Positions 46,840-61,560 of a stretch of DNA of 64,000 nucleotides are shown one piece after another. The DNA comes from Pipra filicauda. Its lineage: Eukaryota; Chordata; Aves; Passeriformes; Pipridae. A model generated the notes under the pieces. It was not told the origin of the DNA. It searched no databases and saw only the letters and a list, made by a program, of their open reading frames with translations. Made by a program: the position numbers and the translations under genes. The DNA lies in assembly GCF_003945595.2 (NCBI RefSeq), contig NW_024104529.1:62001-126000 (forward strand), in the 5' to 3' direction. Positions within the stretch are counted from its first letter, which is position 1; each line of letters opens with the position of its first letter.

Positions 46840-48649
46840 TCTCTATGCCTAAAGACATTTTCCTAGGGGGACAATGGATACCTCCTCAAAATGATGCTAT
46901 TCAGTAAAAAAACCAGAAAAAGTGCCTGTGAGAGGTAGTGATGTGTCTTACTCTGGCTCCTTCTGGAGTACTTGGGGATTAATTCTAGAGGGCAAAATTT
47001 CAGAGCAGCAACTTCTAGAGAAGATAGTTTGCATCAAGAATTAAACAGAGACTATGTTGTCAGTACAACCACCTATACTTCAAACAAAAACCTCATTGAA
47101 AACCACTACTGTTACCCAGTTCTCCCTCTGTTGATGATGTGTACTTGGTCACACATGAGAGGCTCATGTGAAGGCAGGGCCACCTCCTTCTACATCACTG
47201 CTGTCTGCAGCCATTGCTTCTCAGGACAGATACAAACAATCTACAGCTGAGGTAACAGTCCCCAGTGTTGCTTTTTCTTTTTTTTTCTCCATATCCCTGC
47301 CCAGTGACTGTAATATCTGTTTCTGAACAGTACCAGTGATCTGACTTTCCACCCTCAACTGGAAAAAACTGTAAAATACCAGCAGTGAGAATAGATGCCC
47401 AATACTTCTGTTCCTTTCTTAGGTACTTTATCATTTGGGCTCTGTTTCTAACCCGGTTTGTTGCTACAAGATTAAGCAATTACATGCTCAAATTGCACTG
47501 TAAAACTCAAGCCTGTGAAACCGTTGGCCCAGCAACAGACAGAGCTGTGCTGGTCATACCGTGGCCAGCAAACCCAGATCTGTTATGCTTGATGCCTGAG
47601 GAGAGCCTTGACCATGGGCTGAGCTATCCCTCTGTTCTGCTGCCCCCCAGGTCTCCCTGAAGTGGCAGAGAACCCAAACCTGGGAGAGAGCACTGGGTCT
47701 GCTGGAGAGGGCAAGGAGGCGGCCAGTGCCACGGGGCCAAACGCAATCCAGACCAAAGGGGAGCCATGGGCAAGAAAAGGAAGGGGATGGTAACCCATGA
47801 GGAAATCAGGTGAGAAAAAAGAAAGTAAAACTTTCTCTCAAGAGCTGCAGAGAATTTTTACCTGACAAAAGGCATAAACCAGGTCGCAGCATAGCTGCTC
47901 CCGAATTATGGCTCCAATGCGCTACATGGTGCTGACTTGCAGCTGCCCTGGTGCAGGGGTGCAGTGCCCGGCAGCTCCTCCGCTGGTCCTGTGGGCTCAG
48001 GCTGTTTCTACGTAGGATGGAGGCCAAGAGGCCTCCTCAGGACCCCTCTGTCCGGCAGGGAGCCCCAGCTGGCAGCCCTGCCTGCAGGTGCTTGCATCCT
48101 GCCAGCCACCAGCTCCTTGCCCCAGTGCTGGGGCCAGCCAGGAGGAAAGGCGGCCGCTGGCCACTCGCCAGCACATCTTGCATGGCCTCAAATACTGTGT
48201 TCTGGTTACATGTCCTGTTTGGTATGAAACAGATCGACTGGAGGAAATGAACAGGATTTTGCTTTTAAAAGTATTGTGTCAGGTACATTAACAGTTCTAC
48301 CATACGTGTTACTCAGCTCTTCAGAGAGTGCTTGGGTTTAATTTCTGCTGTAATTTTATCAGCATCTTGCTTCAAGCCTCTCCTTGGCTTTCCTGCTACT
48401 TAATTTATTTTCCTTTGCAGTCATATATTGAGCCATCTACAGTGCTCTGCTGGCTGCTGAACCTCTGGAAACACATCACACCAAAGTGTTACAGTGAGTC
48501 ACCTACGGTTCTTGTTTGCACTTTTTACTCATGTAGCAAATACTAACTCTGTGTTTAGGACCCATTACTCCAATGATTGCTCTTTTTTAGCTTAGCAGTT
48601 GCTGAGCATAGGTAGTAAAACTGAGGACTTCAGTGGTAGAATAGCAGTC

Positions 48650-49060
48650 ATTTGTCAGGTTTTAACAAAATCTCTGACACAGAGGTGGTTCACAGAAAGC
48701 AAGGAACTATTGTCTAGTTATTAATAAAATAAAGGTGAATATAAACCCAGTTGACATCCTGGGAGCAGCAAGTCATTAAGAGGGTGCTGCAGCAAGCCAT
48801 GGAGCAGGATCAGTTCAACTCCCTCAGCATCAATGCTGAGGTGAACATCGCTCACCCTATTTATCAGTGACATTATTTATTCTGTTATTTATTGGTGGAA
48901 CATGTGGATTTGACAGCAATCTGTGAATGACAAGGAGTTAGGAGGTATATCAAATATGAGGAGCCATCCATCATAAATGTAGATGATTTAAACAACTCGG
49001 AGATTTGTCAGAACAATGAGACGTGAACTTCAGTGGGAAGGGGGGGGAAAAAAGCAGATG
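48650..49060 (+). mobile_element. possible ancient CR1/L3-type LINE relic
   Basis: GGTTCACAGAAAGCAAGGAAC, then GAATGACAAGGAGTTAGGAGGTATATC, echoes the later part of the CR1/L3 reverse transcriptase region (a lys-leu-gly-gly type segment). Highly diverged, so this is a weaker call than 41.3 kb. Confidence 0.4.
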
Positions 49061-52000
49061 TCAGACTACACCTGGGGCAGACACTGGCAGAGGGTGGATA
49101 AGCCAGGTTCACTTCTACAGACCAAGACTGAAAGGAGGAGGTTGGCTGCCCATCAGTGCTGTCACAGCTGTCACAGCCTCACAGATACGCTAACTTCAAA
49201 AAGATGATTCTTGACTGGAGCTGGGGGATATGTAAAGTCAAGAAAAACTGGATTTTGCAGCTTCAGCCCAGAGCCATGTAGCCTGGTTGGTACTGCTGCT
49301 GCCCCAGGGAGGAAAGGGAGGTGTATTTTGAGATGGTCTGTACCTTCTCTTAACTCAGTCACTGCCTCACGTGCCCTGATCATATCTCAGGAGGCAGCTG
49401 CTACTCTGGCAGTGCTAGCACGGCAAAGTTGGCAGTCAAGTTACAGCTCTTTAGCTTGGGCATTTTTCTGTATTTGTCAGTGTGTAGAAGCAGGCAGAAA
49501 CAAACTCCTAAGAGTAATCATTGATCCCACAGGCTCATTACAGCTGCCTTTACTCCCCGTGCAGTGATTATGAGCAGCTAGAGTGTTTTAAGCAGCAGGG
49601 TTGTGTCTACATGTCTGCTAAGTGACATTTAAATGAGTTCAGTAGTACCTGTGAGGAGATGCATTTTTCAACGATGGCCTTTTTTTTTTCTTCTCCTCTT
49701 TGGCACAGAGAAAGGCAGCAGACAGAGAGCTTCCTTCCACCCTGAGTGGGCTATGAAGAATAGGCATCTCCCTGGTGGGTCTCCCTGCACCTCACTTGTC
49801 TTCCCATCTCCAGCCTCAAGCATACTCTATATGTGTGGAAGTCCACACACAGCAGGAAGGGCTGCAAGGGGAGGGGAAAGCATTTTGTTTGATTCAAGAC
49901 TTGAAGCAGCTTTTTCTGGCCCTTGATAATGCCAGGATCCCTGGAGGATGAACTCCTGCCCCTTACTTCCAGAATTCAGAACAACTTTAAGATAGCTCAA
50001 ATTTAGGGGCCCAAAACTGGCTACCCCAAAAATCAATAATCAACTTTGAAAATATACACCTAAAAAGATCTTGGCTGAAGCTGGGGGAAGCTGTCACAAA
50101 TGGATCACAAGCACCCTCTGTTTAAATGCTTTGAGAGTACTGGGTGTTACAACTGAAAGAAAAAGGGCTCCCAGGAGCCAGAGCTGTGGCACAAAAACAG
50201 CCATCTTACAGAAACAGGGGAGAGATATTAAAAGTTAACTGCTCCAGCAAGCCAGCAGATGTTAAATGTAGTAATTAATTTAGTCTGAAATGGGAGAGCC
50301 CTGTCATCAGAGGACTCCTGTCCCATACGGAGGGGACGGGCATTGGCCTGACGAGGTGTCTGAGAAAATCTTTTCATCAGGAGAGGACACATGAGAAATA
50401 ATGAACAGTTGAGAATATCACTTAGGAAAGAAGGTCGTCTCTAACTGGATTCTCAACTGTTTACGGGAGGGGGGGTAAATCACTTCACTGGAAAGAGATA
50501 AATGTGGTCTCAGCTGAAAGTATCACAGGGGGCCCAACACTGAGGTTTTATAAAGTGTATGAACCCACACAAGCAGCCAGGAGTGGAGGTATATCTACAG
50601 CAATGTTCCTTGGGGGCTGAGGAAGGAGGGTGAACAGTGCTGGCGTGTTGGTGGCTGGAACCAGGGACCATTGCTGCCTCTACACAGCCCTGCCCAGAGC
50701 ACAGGCAGGAACAGCCCACTGCTACCAGTCAGCTGTGAGGCTGGAAAAGCTATTGCTCCAGCTCAGCCCTGTCCATGAGATGGGATTCACCCCCTGCACT
50801 AACCTGTGCCATGGCAGGGACCATGGGGAAGGCAGGTGGGGAAACTCCTGGGGGTCTGTTCCGAAAGGCGGGTGGGAAAACATCTGGGAATAGACCTTCT
50901 GTGGGTTCTTGAGGGCAAATTCACAGCAACAAAAGATCTCAAGAGGATCTCGTGGAAGAAATAAAGAGCCCTTCCCCCCTCAGTTCTGGCAGTTTCCAGA
51001 TGGGAAACTGAAATGAAACTTCTTTGAAATGTTCAGAAACCTTTTGAACCTCATTAGTTTTCATTTCATATGGCTCTGCACAAAGAAGTACATAAACCTG
51101 CAGCTCTTTTAGATGAAATGATATAACGTTCAGATTATATCAATCAGAGCGGGGAGGGGAGCATTCGTCTCAGCAATATTTTAACAAAAGAAGTCATTTT
51201 ATGCTGTCTTTACAATGCTTTCTTATTTCAGGGGTCATGGGAGCTGCATAACACCAGGTCTTCACAGCCTCAGAAACCAAATTACTTAATTTTGAGGAAA
51301 CAATACCTGCATGCAATTAAGCTCTTAACTTTACTCATGTGAGTAGTTTGAATTTGTGCATGGAGAATACTTGCAGGCTTTCAACTGCACATGTGTAAGT
51401 TTTGGCAGGGCTTGGTTGTTAACTATGTTAATCTTGAAGCCTTTCTTTCTTTGTTTTCAGTAGAAAACCTAGAAAAACTATATATATGCTATCAACTTTG
51501 AAAATCCTGTAAAATCAATTTTGGAGACTTCAAGGAAATCAAAGGAAATGTGATAAAATTAAAATGCTCCTACTTAAATAAAATTTTATTTCCCTTCCAG
51601 TAACATACAATATTTAACTAAGAGTTTTAATACATTTGGTAAAATATGAGCATAATATTAACCTCCTCAGAACGACACAATTTACTGTAAAGTCATTACC
51701 ATTCTGTTCACTCATGTCTGGCCTTTTTGTTTTCCCAGCTTACAGTATCAGGTCAACAGACTCTAACATAAATGAGTAATGCGTCTGGAATTTTTCCTTG
51801 CAACACCAAACCTCAGACCAAGCTCAGGCAGAAGGGCCATGCTGTGAATAGGATGGGAAGCAGCTTCAGCTGTACCTCTTCTTTCCACTCTCCATCCTGT
51901 CCGACTTTCCCTTGCAAGAGGCTGCTACATAGGCTGCTGTCTGTCCCTGACTTCATTTCCTCCTCTCACAGCTCTCAGAAACAGCATCTGGACTTTTAGA

Positions 52001-55000
52001 AGTCTAAACCCACCCTTTCTCAGGGCCTAGTAGACAAAAACACTGTCACTGTGATTCCCACGTCCTGTGGTCAAAATCTGCAACAGTGACCTCGGAAGTA
52101 CCGAGTCAAACTTGTTTCTGCAAGGTGGGACAGTCGGAGGGGATCTACTCACATAATTTAGTACTTGTGGTCATTTTTGATGTGCTGCCCATGGTTAACT
52201 CAGTGAAGGGAGGGTGTGCCCTGCTTCTTGCTATCTGCCCAAGCTGGAAATGAGCACCCCACAATCAGCAGAGCTTTATTGGCAGTGCTGAAGGGGTCAC
52301 AGCACAGGAGAAGAATGTCGGCCTCTTTCCTCAGCACTTTAAACTTCTATAGGTTTCAGGTTTGGGGGAAGCAGGGTGTCCTTCTGAAACTTTCTGTCAG
52401 TAAATCTACTGTTTTATACAGATATTAGCAAATAAAAACCAAGTTGTGTGAAAAATGTCAGTTCTATTTTTGCCAACTAAAATAGAACAGGAAATTGTAT
52501 GCTTAACATATGTGGAGAACTGCAAAACTGAACTACAGATATGTAACCACTATTATTAAAAATGGTAAATACAGTTGTGGAGGTGAAATGGATTATGCTG
52601 CTGGATGTTTCCTTTAATATGAATTCCAGCTATGGACTTGCTTTGCATATGAAAGTGAATCGAAGATCCTTCTGACAACTTCAGGAAAGAAAATTGTGTT
52701 ATTACAAGTCAGTCATGCATTTATCCAGTGCCTTTGATGGGAAAACAAACACATTATAGTACACAAACTAAACAAATGGTTTCTGAATATACTAATTTCA
52801 GAAACGCACCAAGAGTTTTCATTGGAAAGACCTGAATATGAATGTCTTGCAAACCATAAAAAGAAAAGAAAAGTCAATCTGATCTGCTAAGCCACAAGCC
52901 TAAATCACATCCGGAATCCGGATGAACCAAAGACTGTCACACCCTAGATGTGAATCATAAGCGCAGGTCTCCTTTGGGATGCCCTGGAAAGCCCCATGCA
53001 GAAATCACAGCTCCACCAAGGTTTGAGGCAGCAGAGCTCTCTGCAAAGGGTGCCCGGACACTGCTGCACCGGAAAGGTGGGACACTGGTGACCCTGAGCA
53101 CATGCGCCTGGCCCCCTCCTCTTTCAGCAGAGTAACTACACAAGCAGGGAGTCTGAAAAACACTGTTGCCAATATTTTTATTTACCAGAAGAGAAGGGTG
53201 TTGGAAATTTTCTGTTTGTTCTTAGAAAGCAATCGTTTTCCTAAAGAGACAGCCAGACTTCTTTCCACAGTTCTGAGGCTCGGGTTCAATATTTTCCACA
53301 CTAACTTTTTTCCCAACAAATGGCATAGTTACTCCAGCAGCTGAACCTCTCCTTTCCAGTTACTGGTACAGCCAGTGCCAAGCGAGGGGCACTGTGTGGA
53401 ACAGATCACACACCTGAGAGAAGCAAACTGCTCAACACTTCCACTGCCCCTTTTTAAATGAGGTGGAACAAAGTAGGAGCAAATACTATTTGCACCCTAT
53501 CAGTTCAATAAACCCAATGTTCCAAATGGAGGGAGTTCCACTCTTAGATCCTCTGCCAAAGAGACACAGTATGACATGGACCAACAGAAGGGGATTTCTT
53601 TAAGAGCTTCAGTTTTCTATGCAAAGAAACACATTAGCTTTTAGGAAAAACAGGGGTTTAGGCAGCATCCTTAAGAGGAGAGAAAAGGGGGAATGGAGAC
53701 AGCATATGCCAAGAGTAATCTATGAGGATTTCTCCTCCAAATCCCTCCTGTTGTATCCACCACACAGGGATGGAGTGATGCTGAGTGCTCATGGTTCACA
53801 GGCAATAACCACAAGCAGGAATTGGTTGCTTCTCACACGCAACCCCCAGAGGCTTTACTCTTTTGGCATTGAGCTCATACTCAAAAGTGACGAATGCACA
53901 AAAGATTACCTGTGAGAAAACAGAGCACCCAGCAGCCCACTGCTGATGCCAGCAACCCAGCTGGCCCCCAACCCATGCTGTTGCCAAGCCCACGGGTACA
54001 TGTGTGACTGGGAAAAGGACCCTCTCCCCAAAATACATCCTGGGGAAGGCTCCCAACATACTTAAAGTTGAGGGATACTAATCTAATTTCTTTTCAGACT
54101 GGTAATTTGTGACTCACAGGCAGGCAACTATTTTTAGGGATGGTTTCAACCAGCTCCAAATGGAAGTGCAACAGACTGCGGCCTCCAGCAACTGCAGCCA
54201 CTTTTACAGCCCAACTGCTGACACGAGTCCTCTCGAAGGTTTGGTGAGTGCAACCCAGGCACAGACTATTACTATGCAGTATTGTAATCATGTGTTTTAA
54301 CCTGTGGGTCCCCCATCACACAGGTTATCTTGAATTATACAAGAAATACCTTGGCTTTGCACTGTTTTTCCTCTCCCTGCCTGCTCAAACACAAGCTGGG
54401 AGCTTTTTCCAAACCACCCCGTCACCATGTGCAGCATCTTCCAGCACAGACTGTCTGATATGCTCTGAGTCAGCTACATCCAATGGGCCACAGCTGGCCT
54501 GGAGCTGAGCCAAAGACTTTTCCCTTCAGTTTTATTGCACAGTGTGATCTAAATACCCAGTCCCATCTAATTTGTTTCCTTCTTGGGTTTAAGGAAACCA
54601 TATTTCACTTTGTGAGGTCTCAAGTTAGGGAAACATTATAAGGTCAGCGTCCAAAACCAATTCAGACAGCAACACAAATAAACATGGATTGGAAAAAGAG
54701 ACACAGTCGGGGAAAAAAAAACCCAACACCAACAAACTTTTGTGACTAGACTATCGCTTTCATTAGCATCATGCTCTGGAATTTAAGTTTCATCTGTTTC
54801 TATGAAAAATATGAATGAAGCAATGTATAAGCAAGGAATGAATTTTTACTTGACTGTCCTGCTTTCAGTTGGGGTTAAACCCCAACACTATATAACCTTT
54901 TCCTCTTTGCAAATTTGTCAAGATAGTGTTTTACTAAAATTTTGGTTTTAAAAAAAAAAAATCAGAATTTTTGAAGTGACACTGAATCACTAAAATTCTT

Positions 55001-58000
55001 TAAAGTGAAGACTGCCAAGATGTTTGGAAGTCAGCTGTGGCAGAGACTGCATTAAGAAGCAGCCCAATATCTATAGTTTTTGCTATCCTTATTTTTACTT
55101 CATCCTGACAGAGAGCACTTCTTTAGAAAAGCCAGTGGATTTCAATAATTTCTATTTTAGAACTTTGAAAAGCCAGAGTGTGATCTAAAAAGTAAAGTTT
55201 GATTATCTGGTGACAAAGAATTTTGGAAAAAAAAATCATCTCTGCCCCAGAGATAACAAAACAGTAAGATGCTAAATTAATTTTTTTTTGCCTCAGATTT
55301 TGAGATAAACTGTTTTTTTTAACACATGCATGTATGCTTTTCTAGTATTCATATTCTAGCAATGACTTTCATTTTGGGGGTCAGTATATAAATTTGGGGT
55401 TTTTTGCAAGTTATATTAAAAAGGTGATGTGATTCTGGTAATGGTACAAAAAATTTACATTGTTTTAAGTTGCAAGTGCCCTGAAATGACACCCAAATAT
55501 GAGGCGGAAAACAAACTGCTAATCAATGGACAGATTTTCTCCCTAAAACTTGTGTCACTGACATGAGGAGGATAGCACTACCAAGGAGAGATGCTCTAAT
55601 GGCACTGAACTCAACTAGCACCCCCACTAAAACTCTTCCAATGCTAGATGAAGGACACTGTTGGAGCACATCTTCCTTATGTAGAATAACCTTGTGATGA
55701 CCCATGTGGAGAGAGCCACAGTGACTTTGTGAAGGTTTCAGACCAGCTTTTGTCCCAAGCCAGGTGACAGCCCAGGCTGGTGCAACAAAGGCTTCCTGCC
55801 TGTCCCATTCTTCCTCTGCTACCTGACTTGGAAGCTCTCATGCTAGCTGCCCTCAGAGGAGCAGGCATGATCCTCTTTCTCCAAGATCATAACTGCACCT
55901 CAACTTCCATCCAACACAGATCTTCCACCGGTGACCAGAAAGGGAAAAAAGGATAACAGAAATCACCTTACCAGAAGTTTCAAAAGCCAGCAGATTCCAC
56001 ACCAGGGTGGAGAGCTGGTTTCAATCTGACTGGTCCTCTTATTTATTTGTTTAAGGGTTACCCTGGCAGCGAGCAGGGAAGAATTCCATTCCCATGTAAG
56101 AGCGTGCTGCCAAGTTCCTCTGCCTTGCAACAAGACTCACCAATATTTCCTGGTTCCCTCCATCCCGAAAGGTTAGCAAGAAGCCTGTTTAATACCTTAC
56201 AGCAAATAGCAAGATCTTTCATACCACAAAGGAATAATTTAACTATGGGAAACAAATGTACCTTTTCTTTGAAAACTCTACTTTGAGCACAGCCAACTGA
56301 ACATACTTCCACATGGACTGGCGATAAATGGAGAGGAGGAGTTTGCAAAGAGAAGTGCCAATTTGCCTGTGCCCAAATGAAAGCAGTTGCTGGCTGCAGG
56401 CATTAGGGCAGCAGCATGCGCAGAAGCACATTGTTCAAATGAAGCTCCTATCGCAAAAATAAAAGCTTGCACGTGGTGAAAATAAGGTATAAAATCTTAC
56501 ATTCTCTTCCTCATTAGCACAGCGGGACAATAATTTCAGAGGTGGTAACTGGCAGGTGTATTTGTAGAGAATCGCTCACTCCTGTTGCAGGGTGTAGCAG
56601 AGAGAACAGAAATCAGGTTTCAAAGTCGCTTTTCACCCAGGCTGGGTGCCACGGCCATAATGTGTTACTGTGGATAATACATGTTGTTCGATAGTGCTGT
56701 TAAACCTTTTCACGTGGATTTTAACTCTTGCAGAGGCATGATATGATTTCTAGAGGTCATGTTCAGTCCTTAGAACAAGAGGCAGGACTGACAAGTATCA
56801 TGTTCAGTGTAGGCACTAGCAGCCAGAACACGTGTGCTGCAGGCCTGGCTCGTGCCCCCAGGGCTCCCTAACACGACGACATCCCCAGGTTGCACTGACA
56901 GCATGGGTTGATGCTGCCAGACTTTCCATCCCAACAGCAGAAATAAGGTGACAAACAGTTTTTAAGAGACTCCTGCAGAAATTTCCAGGATTGCAGGCCT
57001 TTAAAACCTTAGCATGCAAAAGCTCCAGCAGATTAGGAGGATCCACCGCAATCAGTGGAGATGATCATGATGATCTCACTGCTCTCAGTAGCCTGTTTCA
57101 AGGGCTGATCCATTTGTTTCTCTCCGGATGAATCACTTCTCAGACAGTTCATCAAACACACATCCACTTTGTTTATACATACAAGTCTAGAATTTACTAA
57201 TTTGTAGAAATAACAAGAAATTAACAAGTCCAGTGATCAGCCTTAGAAAAAAAATCAACTACACCAATTGCAGCTTTTCCTCTGTCACCCATTTGTGGAT
57301 AATAAGTGCTTACTACAGCTAGTGAACACCAACTTTTTAAATGTTGCAATGCCCAGGCTCATTTCAAACCATTTTCCTTACAATAAACCCATTTTCATTC
57401 TTTGTTTCTTTCTTAAAATGTTGTTGCTTTTTTTTTCTTTATGCAGGAAATAATCTACACTATTCTTTGAATCAATCAAAGGATATTGCTCCTATAACCC
57501 ATGGGTGCTCACCATGCAGTGGATGGAGTGCTTCACCTAAGAGCGCTATTGATGTTTGTTGAGGGGTTTTTGTAGTTGCAATGAACCAGGTCTTAAGATG
57601 GTGTAAGGAGATTGTTGCCTAATTGGCAAGCTCCTACACCAGTACTAGAATAGAATGATTCCAGAGCTTTAAAGATAATTGGAGGATACAGGAAACACTG
57701 CTCTGGATTTCTACATGCCCGAATTGGATTGTTTTGATGCAGCATGATGCTGTCACCCACTGCCAGCCAGGTCCTGCCTTGGCTCAGATCAGCCACTGCT
57801 CTCAGATCAGTCACTGCCCTCAACAGGAGCTGGACTCTTCACTCTCTGTATTGCATTTTGCCTGAATGAGGAATGTTTTCAATCAGGGTGGGATGGGAAA
57901 AATTAAGAGCCTTTTAGGAATGGCATATCCTGAGTTTCCAGAAGCCGTTTAGGCCAGCCCAGAGTCTAGCCGGTCGGTGCACTCATCCCAGTATTTACAC

Positions 58001-61000
58001 TGACAGTGGAAACACACCTGGAACAGCGGCAAACAATTACAGCTCTGACCCTCTCAGGGCGAGGCTCTGTAATCCAGGATCCTGTCGTTCACACTGCACA
58101 GTGCAGCACCTACTGCTCACTTCCCTAGGAAAACATCCACGTTAAACTTATTTCATTATGGCTAATTGGCACCCAATTGAATACTTTTAAAAAGTGTGCT
58201 TTGCAATATCTGTTATCTGAAAGCTCCCCTTACCATGAGGAAACATCTGTCTTCCCTTCAGTGGTTTGAACATTAAGCTTTTCAGTTTCCACGTTACATA
58301 TGTACGCTAGAGAGTGTCAGAACAGATTAAAACAAGGGTTCAAAATTGTAGTGTGCTCTGGTACTCACAGCTGCTTTCTTCCCCACCACTCTCACCCTTC
58401 CACAGGCAGCTCCTAAGCCAGCGTCCACTTTCACTACAGCATCTGTCCAAAGCTAAACTCCAACCTCAAGTCATACTCACACACTGCCTCCTCCCTTATC
58501 CCCAGCTTGACTCCTCTCTCACAAAATTTCCCGCAGCGTTACCAACCCAGAGCTCCTCACTGGTTCTTGGCACAGCCGGGCCAGTCAATGCCAAGACTTG
58601 CTCCTTCCCTGGGCTAGGAAGCTCATGCCTTGCCATTGTGCTCACAAGTGGAGCTTCAGGTAGCAACAATTGCTTCTCACAACCACACCGCTCTGAAGAA
58701 GCTGCTACACACCACAGCATTGAGGCATCTCTGGAGTAAAACCCACTAAGAGCCAGGTCTGGCATCCATTCATGATCTCTCCCTTCCTCTTCTACTACTC
58801 TAGCTCTGCAATGCAAGCAAAGTATTGTCATGAATTCCCACAGCATGCGTGGATCTTGGACTGACATGGAAAGGATTGCTACCACCTCCAAATAATCCTG
58901 GCACAGGGACTTTACAGAAAGGTGGTTTAGAAAGAGTAACATTAAGAGGAAAACAGAAAGCAGCAACCCGGCTGGCACGACAGAATGCATCAAATGCCAA
59001 GTCTCTTCATATTTACAGACTCATGCAGTTTATGGGCTTAACCAAATGCTTCAGTGAGAGAAAAAAGAATAAATAATGGAGTCATCAATTTGTAGTTCTT
59101 GACACTAATGGAAAGAATGACAGGGCCATAACAGTGAAGCCACACTCTAGTCTCTTTGGCCTTATTTTCACATCTTTCCTTCCTTCTTGCTTACAGACTT
59201 TTAAAGAAGCATTTAAATCTAAACTCTCTCACACAAAGAAAGCCTGAAACACAAGTCGATAAAAATGCACAGAGTTGAACAGTACAACACCCCTGGACTT
59301 TGGCTGAGCCAGCACTTGAGCAGCATACATTTTGCTGTGTTCCTTGATGGGCTGTGAATAGACACTCATACAGGTGTTATTCTTTGCCCTTCCTGATACA
59401 GGCCTGAGTAATGAAAGTGGAAACAGCATAGAAAGCAACTCTGGCTATTCTGATGGTTGAATTGAAAAGTTTTCCTCCAAGGAATCTGATAATTGCGAAA
59501 GCAGATTAGAAAAAAGTGGCATAAAATATGACCGTAATCTCTCTGAGACTAGAAAATGTATTACATTAACTAATAAGCAACAGGAAGAGACTTTATATTT
59601 CCTTTTACACTTGCATTTCCAGTTATATAGTTACAGAAGAAATTATTAGGAGGTTTGTTTTATTTGTGGGCTTTCAGTGGAAAAGACAGAAAACAGAAGA
59701 ATGTAGAGAGTTTGAACACGAGGATAAAATGCAGCCATTGTCAGCTTGCCAAAGGCAGAAGAGACCAAGATCCCGGGTCACTGCCCTTGACCACCTGATG
59801 GAACCTTGCTGTAAATTGTTATTGCCCTTCCAGGACACTGTTTGTGAGGTTACCAACAGACCTGCACAGCTGGTGAAGTAGAAATGAGCAAGAGAGCTGT
59901 GTAACACACAGGTCACATTTGCTGGAGTCATCCTTTGGCCTTAGGTTTTCTGAACTGTCCCATAACTCTTTGCAAGGACTTAGACCACTACTTGAAATTA
60001 TCCAAATTATATAAATCTCCTCTTGAAACAACACACATCTTACCAAAATATCACTGTCACAACAAGTGGCAAGTGCCCTGGCAAAGCAGTTCATTCTGGT
60101 ACTAAAATAGCAAAATACAAAACCACAAAACCCAACAAAGACACTTGTTTAGCTGAGGAAAAACACTGTCATGAGTGCCCGGGAGTCTGAGTCGCCCCTA
60201 AGGCTTATTGGAGCTAGAAGTGCTCCCAGTGAATTATTCACCACCAAACTCCAGTGGAAACAGTGTGAAGCCCGAGTCAGTGGGTCAGCAGTGTGTAGTG
60301 TGACACAGAAGTGGTGGACTGGATCCTTCCAGCCCAGCTTGTGTTCAGTGTGAATCCTTATGTGAATTACATGGCACGCTTTCCCTGAGCCTGGCAGAAG
60401 CAGGGGAAAAAAAGCTAGCCTGTGATTATTTTTGAATAGAAACTGTATATGTTTCATGCAAAAGGTTGACAAGAATAAAAGTCAGGGTGTCACACATCTG
60501 TGAAGTGAAAGCTGGTTTCAGGTTCAAATTAAACTGCCTGTCTGAATCAAAACACATGCTTAGTTTCAGTATTAGTGGAAAGGACGACTGATTTGTCACT
60601 CAGTAGAATATTGTGGTATTTTACTATTGATACTAGGATTTTACATGCCAGTGCTGGACTGTTCAGGTCCTGCTGCTCATGAGGTTTGGGCTTTTGGATG
60701 CATTAAGTGGGAGACTGCTGAGTTCTGATCATTTCCAGCCATTACTTGCCAAAATAAATGGCAGCCAGATCAATATTTGCTTGGTTTGAAACTCATAAGA
60801 TATGTCCAGGTTGTAGTTTGCTGTTTGGGCTTTGTCTTAAGGATAGAAAAATACAAACAGGTAGAAAAAAGGAAACCTTTCAAGGCACCCCAAGTCGGGA
60901 GGCAAGACAGATTAGACTGTCAGTATCTTGGAGGATAGGTTTGGACTTTAAAACTGTTTTGACTGCTTGCAGAAATGCTCTGAGGGAAAAAAAAATCAAT

Positions 61001-61284
61001 ATGGAAAATTGAAAGATGCTTCTGTCAGGCAGGAAGAATCAGGTTCACAACTAAGGGAGGAAAATAACTTGTCCAGGAGCTCTGCAGAGAAGGACAGGTC
61101 ACCAGGGAAACCAGGAGTCAGTCACACCGCGGTGCTGCAGAAAGTCCAACACAGCGCTGCCATGAATAGACTGAGCTAGAAGCCTCCACTGCTCATGAAG
61201 TCACCTATTCAGGGCACACAGCCCTGCTCACAGGTCCTAATTTCCTCATGCTTGTTTCCAGGGCTGGGCACTGCACCTGACAAA
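49061..61284. other. intergenic, no recognised gene
   Basis: Twelve kilobases of AT-balanced sequence with short frames only. The largest pair (58314-58739 plus, 58496-58993 minus) overlap each other on opposite strands and show no domain. A TGTCCTGCTTTCAGTTGGGGTTAAACCCCAAC piece at 54857-54888 recalls the start of an avian ERVL LTR but is too short to call. Confidence 0.6.
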
Positions 61285-61560
61285 ATATGAGAATGACTGG
61301 AAAAAATTCAGGAAACAAGAGGAATGACTAAAAGGCCAGAAAACAACACCAACAGGGAAAAGAGGGAAGAAGATGGGATTATTTAATCTAAAGAAATGAA
61401 GACTGGGGAACTCCTCAAAACAGCTTAGGATATGTAAAACCTGTGTCTTGGAGGAAAGAAATAATCTACTTTCTAATGTCTGTAATATACAGAAGAGTGT
61501 AGGACGTGGTGAATTTACTGCACAGCTGGAAAGGTGCAGTTCAGATATGAGATAAACTGT
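61285..61560 (+). mobile_element. possible CR1/L3 3' region relic
   Basis: TTATTTAATCTAAAGAAATGAAGACTGGGGAAC, then TTGGAGGAAAGAAATAATCTACTTTCTA, recalls the LINE 3' segment that reads TTTAGCCTAGAGAAGAGGAGGCT in CR1, followed by GGAGGAAGG. Heavily diverged. The following 200 bp may belong to it too. Confidence 0.4.

Larger units (their letters stand above)
41691..48649. other. intergenic, no recognised gene
   Basis: Homopolymers include G9 near 41992-42000, A21 at 43394-43414, C11 at 43756-43766 and A19 at 46821-46839. A GC-rich patch lies at about 47930-48190 with overlapping frames on both strands. None of the frames resembles a known protein. Confidence 0.6.

Noticed and set aside
54857..54910. 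ERVL LTR start-like sequence
   Set aside because: Only about 30 bases recall the LTR start; the rest does not continue as an LTR.
57640..57700. CR1-like AGAATAGAATGATT...CTTTAAAGAT
   Set aside because: Match too short and gapped to separate from chance.
58314..58993. 141-codon + and 165-codon - frames overlapping each other
   Set aside because: Mutually antisense frames without recognisable features; typical shadow pair.
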